From Acidilobaceae archaeon (lineage in GTDB: Archaea > Thermoproteota > Thermoprotei_A > Sulfolobales > Acidilobaceae): a stretch of 8,299 nucleotides of DNA. Position 1 is the stretch's first letter; every line of letters begins with the position of its first letter. The position numbers were made by a program, and so were the translations under genes. Under the pieces are notes generated by a model. That model was not told the origin of the DNA, ran no database searches, and worked only from the letters and a program-made list of their open reading frames with translations. Below, piece by piece: positions 5,820 to 8,299 of this stretch. Location of the stretch: NCBI GenBank assembly GCA_027013765.1, contig JALWGG010000205.1, positions 1 to 8,299 on the forward strand, in the 5' to 3' direction.

Positions 5820-6603
5820 CCTGGTCACCAAGCACGTGGAGTCATCCAGCATGCTTTCACGTGCATGGAAGCTGTTGACGAGCGACCCCGAGGTTAGGGC
5901 CCTCCTCAGGATGAGTAACGTCAACGCCGTGAAGAGGCTCCTATACAACGACCACGGGCCGGTACATGCAGTTATAGTTTCCGGGTCCGCCCTTGAGATA
6001 TTCAATATACTACTCGAATCCGGGATACAGCCCTCAAGCGTGATGGACGGCACCGTGCCGGGGGACGAGTATGCCAGGCTCATAGTCCTGCTTGCCGCCT
6101 ATATGCATGACATAGGTAACGCGGTCCACAGGTCCAACCACGAGTTCGCCGGCGCCCTGCTCGCCAAGGGGATAATGGATAGGATCCTGCCCAAGGTCCT
6201 TGAGAGGCCTTATGAGGAGGAGCTTATATACAATATAGAGGCTGAGGTCATGCACGCGATCTACGCCACCTCCATGAACGTTGACGCCCTAACAATAGAG
6301 GCCAGCATAGTCAAGGTTGCAGACGCTACAGATATGGCTGAAGGGAGGGCTAGGCTACCGTATAGCAGGGGCAAGACGGATATACACGCGATCTCGGCCC
6401 TAAGCATAAAGAGGGTCGACATAGACTACGGCTCGCACAGGCCACTCAGGATCAGGGTGGAGATGAAGAACCCTGCCGGCGTGTTCCAGATCGAGAAGGT
6501 CCTCATGCCCAAGATAAACACCTCACTAATAAGAGAATATATAGAGATAGTCCCCGTGGTGCTGGACGCGGAGGAGATCCACCTAGACCCCATATACCCC
6601 TAG
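5800..6603 (+). CDS. HD-domain metal-dependent phosphohydrolase
   Basis: HD-domain proteins use a histidine/aspartate metal site to hydrolyse phosphate esters, often of nucleotides. In this 267-residue protein the ligands are visible: His52 and His56 in DHGPVHAVIV, the HD pair His103-Asp104 in YMHDIGN, His110 and His114 in VHRSNHEFAG, His152 in EVMHAIYA, and Asp175 or Asp178 in VKVADATDMAEGR. A C-terminal part (about 200-250; RVDIDYG, MKNPAGVFQIEKVL) is conserved-looking and may be a separate small domain. The start is GTG 5800, after AGGAGGGAGGTT, within the end of cutA; GTG 5809 is possible. It lies 10 bases before the zinc-finger gene. The substrate is unknown; the fold call is firm. Confidence 0.88.
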   Translation: MAAVGTSLVTKHVESSSMLSRAWKLLTSDPEVRALLRMSNVNAVKRLLYNDHGPVHAVIVSGSALEIFNILLESGIQPSSVMDGTVPGDEYARLIVLLAAYMHDIGNAVHRSNHEFAGALLAKGIMDRILPKVLERPYEEELIYNIEAEVMHAIYATSMNVDALTIEASIVKVADATDMAEGRARLPYSRGKTDIHAISALSIKRVDIDYGSHRPLRIRVEMKNPAGVFQIEKVLMPKINTSLIREYIEIVPVVLDAEEIHLDPIYP

Positions 6604-6606
6604 GTG
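6602..6606 (+). promoter_or_regulatory. Probable ribosome binding site of the zinc-finger gene
   Basis: AGGTG overlaps the TAG stop of the HD gene and lies 7 bases before GTG 6614. It supports that start and translation from the same mRNA as the HD gene. Confidence 0.5.
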
Positions 6607-6613
6607 CCCTGGT

Positions 6614-6892
6614 GTGAGGGTCTCCAGCGAGCTCATAGCATATGCCGCAAAGATTGCAACAGGGATGAGGGCAAGGAAGCCGGGGGCCCCCAGCTACATG
6701 ATCGAGGCGGCAGCCAACGTGGGGCTGAGGCTGAGGCCATCAACACACGTGGTCGAGTGTAGACTGTGCGGGGCTAGGCTAGCCTCGATGCTAGGCCTCT
6801 ACAGGCACCTCCTAAACAAGCACTCCCAGGAGGTGTGGGCTATGATTGAGGCCGAGGCTGAGAGGATCGCCTCCTCCTGGAGGATGGAATAA
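6614..6892 (+). CDS. Small protein with one C2H2 zinc finger
   Basis: The 92-residue protein has a single classic C2H2 finger: Cys49-x2-Cys52-x12-His65-x4-His70, with a hydrophobic pattern (ASMLGLYRHLLNKH) that fits the finger helix. Before it is a helical, basic segment with TGMRARKPGAPSYMIEAA (16-33); after it a probable helix (EVWAMIEAEAERI). Single C2H2 proteins occur in crenarchaea and their viruses and often bind nucleic acid, but neither DNA nor RNA binding can be shown here. The start is GTG 6614 with AGGTG upstream. It is the last gene of the cutA-HD unit, and its final 53 bases overlap the 3' end of the gene on the other strand. Confidence 0.82.
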   Translation: MRVSSELIAYAAKIATGMRARKPGAPSYMIEAAANVGLRLRPSTHVVECRLCGARLASMLGLYRHLLNKHSQEVWAMIEAEAERIASSWRME

Positions 6893-7376
6893 CTATCCTA
6901 GGACCCAACTCGGTCTCCAGTATGATTGCCGCCACGTCGCTGCCAGCCTCCAGGTGGCCCTCATACACGAATACCCTGGCCCTTGGCTTATACCACTTAA
7001 CATCCTCAATGCTGAATAGCTCCACGCCAGCCCCGCCCTCACTGGAGAGCTTATCCCTATGCACAACCCCGACCCTGACGAGCCTGGCTGGCCGGGGGAA
7101 GATCTTCACGGTCCTAGTCCTACCCCTCCAAGCCCTCCGCGGAGCCTCACCCATTATCCTCCTAGCCTCCTTGTCCTCCACTACAACCTCGAAGAAGTCT
7201 CCTACACCACTCTTTGCATTCTCCTCTGAGACCCTTAGCATGATGTCTAGGGGCTCCCCGGCCTCAAGGGTCTCATACTCCTTTACAGGGTACAGCACAT
7301 CCATCCTGACGTCGCCGAACCGGGCCTCCTTGACCTTGTACCATGTAACCCTTACCCTCACCTTGCCCTTACCCAA
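6840..7376 (-). CDS. Unrecognised conserved-looking beta-rich protein
   Basis: I do not recognise this protein. Its 178 residues are rich in Glu, Lys, Arg and Val with alternating hydrophobic segments (KVRVRVTWYKV, DFFEVVVED, VAAIILETELGPRIVIP), as expected of a beta-rich, soluble, thermophilic protein; no signal peptide or membrane helix is seen. AGG dominates its arginine codons as in the neighbouring genes, whereas the opposite frame is Ser/Thr/Leu/Pro-rich, so the minus strand is the coding one. The start is TTG 7376 with GGGGTG 8 bases upstream; the frame has no ATG before an upstream stop, and GTG 7361 is an alternative. The last 17 residues (about SSRRRRSSQPRPQS) lie within the zinc-finger gene, use CGA, CGG and CAA codons rare elsewhere here, and may be a tail gained by loss of an earlier stop. 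It diverges from the aminotransferase. Confidence 0.8.
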   Translation of the reverse strand: MGKGKVRVRVTWYKVKEARFGDVRMDVLYPVKEYETLEAGEPLDIMLRVSEENAKSGVGDFFEVVVEDKEARRIMGEAPRRAWRGRTRTVKIFPRPARLVRVGVVHRDKLSSEGGAGVELFSIEDVKWYKPRARVFVYEGHLEAGSDVAAIILETELGPRIVIPSSRRRRSSQPRPQS

Positions 7377-7410
7377 ACCCAGGGCACCCCGGTTGTATAG
7401 CCTGCTGCCC

Positions 7411-7426
7411 TCAAATTAACTTAAAC
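7411..7426. promoter_or_regulatory. Shared TATA-like core of two divergent genes
   Basis: The segment TCAAATTAACTTAAAC contains TTAACTTAA, readable as a TATA-like element on both strands. On the plus strand, start of transcription about 26 bases on gives a leader of about 12 bases with GGTG before ATG 7461. On the minus strand, the same rule gives a leader of about 17 bases with GGGGTG before TTG 7376. Both readings are consistent, so the 84-base gap may hold one bidirectional core promoter. Confidence 0.4.
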
Positions 7427-7449
7427 CTCTAAACGCTTCATAGATATTT

Positions 7450-7453
7450 GGTG
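7450..7453 (+). promoter_or_regulatory. Short ribosome binding site of the aminotransferase
   Basis: GGTG lies 7 bases before ATG 7461. It is a minimal archaeal Shine-Dalgarno core and fits a short leader. Confidence 0.35.
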
Positions 7454-7460
7454 CACTATC

Positions 7461-8299
7461 ATGGTTGAGACTCCAACCCTAGACTATACCCCCGTCCTGG
7501 ACGAGATCATTGGGGAGACGGGGTTCGCCTATCTATCCCTAGCCAGGGAGGCGGCCAGGAGGGGTTTGAGGGTTATAAGCTTCGGGATAGGCCAGCCAGA
7601 CTATGTGACACCAACCCATATAAGGGAGGCTGCAAAGAGGGCCCTGGATGAGGGGTTCACGGGCTACACGGAGACTGCCGGCATACCGGAGCTCAGGGAG
7701 GCTATAGCATGGTACCTGAACAACAGGTATGGCGCTGGTGTGGATCCTGAGGAGGTCATCGTCACCACCGGGGCTAAGACGGCTGTATTCATGGGGCTAG
7801 CCGCCTACGTCAGGCCCGGGGACGAGGTGATAATACCTGAGCCAAGCTACTATGCCTATGCCCAGGTTGTGAAGCTGTTCGGGGGGAGGCCTAGGTTCGT
7901 CCCCATGAAGTTCACCCCCGGGGTCGGGTTCGAGCTGGATGTGGAGGCGATCGAGGACGCTGTCACCGGGTCGACGAGGGCTATAGTAGTAACAAACCCC
8001 CACAACCCTACTGGGGCGGTGTTCCCCCCCGGCCAGGTGGAGGCTATTTATGAGCTTGCCAGGAGGAGGGGGCTGGTCGTGGTTGTAGATGAGATATATG
8101 ACAACTTCGTCTATGACGCCGGGTTCAAGAGCTTCCTATCATTCAGCGACTGGAGGGACAACATAGTCTACATAAACGGGTTCTCCAAGACCTTCTCCAT
8201 GACAGGGTGGAGGCTTGGCTATATAGTAGCCAGGAGGGAGGTCGTGCCCAAGCTGATGGACCTAGCAGTGACCCTATATAGCTGTGCGCCCAGCTTCGC
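7461..8299 (+). CDS. Class I PLP-dependent aminotransferase, aspartate/aromatic type (3' end outside window)
   Basis: This fold-type I enzyme moves an amino group between an amino acid and a 2-oxo acid using PLP. From ATG 7461 the frame is open to the right edge: 279 residues of the usual 390-400. Seen in order: VISFGIGQPDY (38-48), FTGYTETAGIPELREAI (66-82), TTGAKTAVF (102-110), PEPSYYAY (126-133), TNPHNPTGAVF (178-188) with PLP-contacting Asn182, VVVDEIYDNF (207-216) with Asp210 and Tyr213, and NGFSKTFSMTGWRLGY (239-254) with the Schiff-base lysine Lys243 and Arg251. The motifs match archaeal aspartate aminotransferase-like enzymes; the substrate (aspartate, aromatic or other) cannot be read from this part. 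The substrate-carboxylate arginine near the C-terminus is outside the window. It is not part of the trp operon. Confidence 0.95.
   Translation, partial: MVETPTLDYTPVLDEIIGETGFAYLSLAREAARRGLRVISFGIGQPDYVTPTHIREAAKRALDEGFTGYTETAGIPELREAIAWYLNNRYGAGVDPEEVIVTTGAKTAVFMGLAAYVRPGDEVIIPEPSYYAYAQVVKLFGGRPRFVPMKFTPGVGFELDVEAIEDAVTGSTRAIVVTNPHNPTGAVFPPGQVEAIYELARRRGLVVVVDEIYDNFVYDAGFKSFLSFSDWRDNIVYINGFSKTFSMTGWRLGYIVARREVVPKLMDLAVTLYSCAPSF

Noticed and set aside
5553..6083. 176-residue open frame on the minus strand
   Set aside because: Lies opposite cutA and the HD gene, both firmly recognised; the product has no family features.
6922..7419. 165-residue open frame on the plus strand
   Set aside because: Ser/Thr/Leu/Pro-rich product with no motif, fully opposite the minus-strand gene, whose composition and AGG codons match the neighbours.
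1..8299. Insertion sequences, CRISPR arrays, tRNA or rRNA genes, integration sites
   Set aside because: No transposase motifs, regularly spaced repeats, cloverleaf-like or rRNA-like sequence was seen on reading both strands; gaps between genes are all under about 130 bases.

Overview
The window reads as chromosomal DNA from a hyperthermophilic crenarchaeon (Thermoproteota, perhaps Desulfurococcales- or Acidilobales-like; the genus cannot be resolved from sequence alone). Supporting signs are the near-exclusive use of AGG for arginine and frequent ATA for isoleucine, a fairly high G+C content, archaeal TATA elements roughly 24-27 bases before several starts, GTG and TTG start codons, tightly overlapping genes with AGGAGGTG-like ribosome binding sites, and proteins that resemble Sulfolobus-type versions of their families (TrpA, TrpB2, TrpC).

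Positions 1-4204 hold a tryptophan biosynthesis locus. trpD lies on the minus strand and runs off the left edge. Across a 112-base divergent promoter region, trpA-trpB-trpF-trpC run on the plus strand as one overlapping operon (overlaps of 4, 8 and 1 bases). Together they cover anthranilate to tryptophan: TrpD adds the phosphoribosyl group, TrpF isomerises, TrpC closes the indole ring, TrpA releases indole and TrpB joins it to a serine-derived acrylate. The trpE/trpG genes for anthranilate synthase are not in the window. The beta subunit is of the TrpB2 type. A hairpin followed by T-rich DNA closes the operon.

Positions 4281-6892 carry a plus-strand run of small genes: an OsmC-family thiol protein, an unrecognised protein with a possible BamHI-like (ExE) nuclease core, CutA, an HD-domain metal phosphohydrolase that overlaps CutA, and a small protein with one C2H2 zinc finger. 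CutA-HD-zinc finger looks like one transcription unit.

The zinc-finger gene converges on, and overlaps by 53 bases, an unrecognised beta-rich protein on the minus strand (6840-7376). That gene shares an 84-base divergent promoter region with a class I aminotransferase (7461 to the right edge, partial).

There is no gene-free stretch over about 130 bases and I see no RNA gene, insertion sequence or CRISPR array. The region looks like ordinary chromosomal housekeeping DNA. The points most worth a second look are the ExE putative nuclease, the divergent trp promoter with a palindrome between its two TATA boxes, the leaderless non-ATG starts, and the 3' gene overlap with aberrant codon use.
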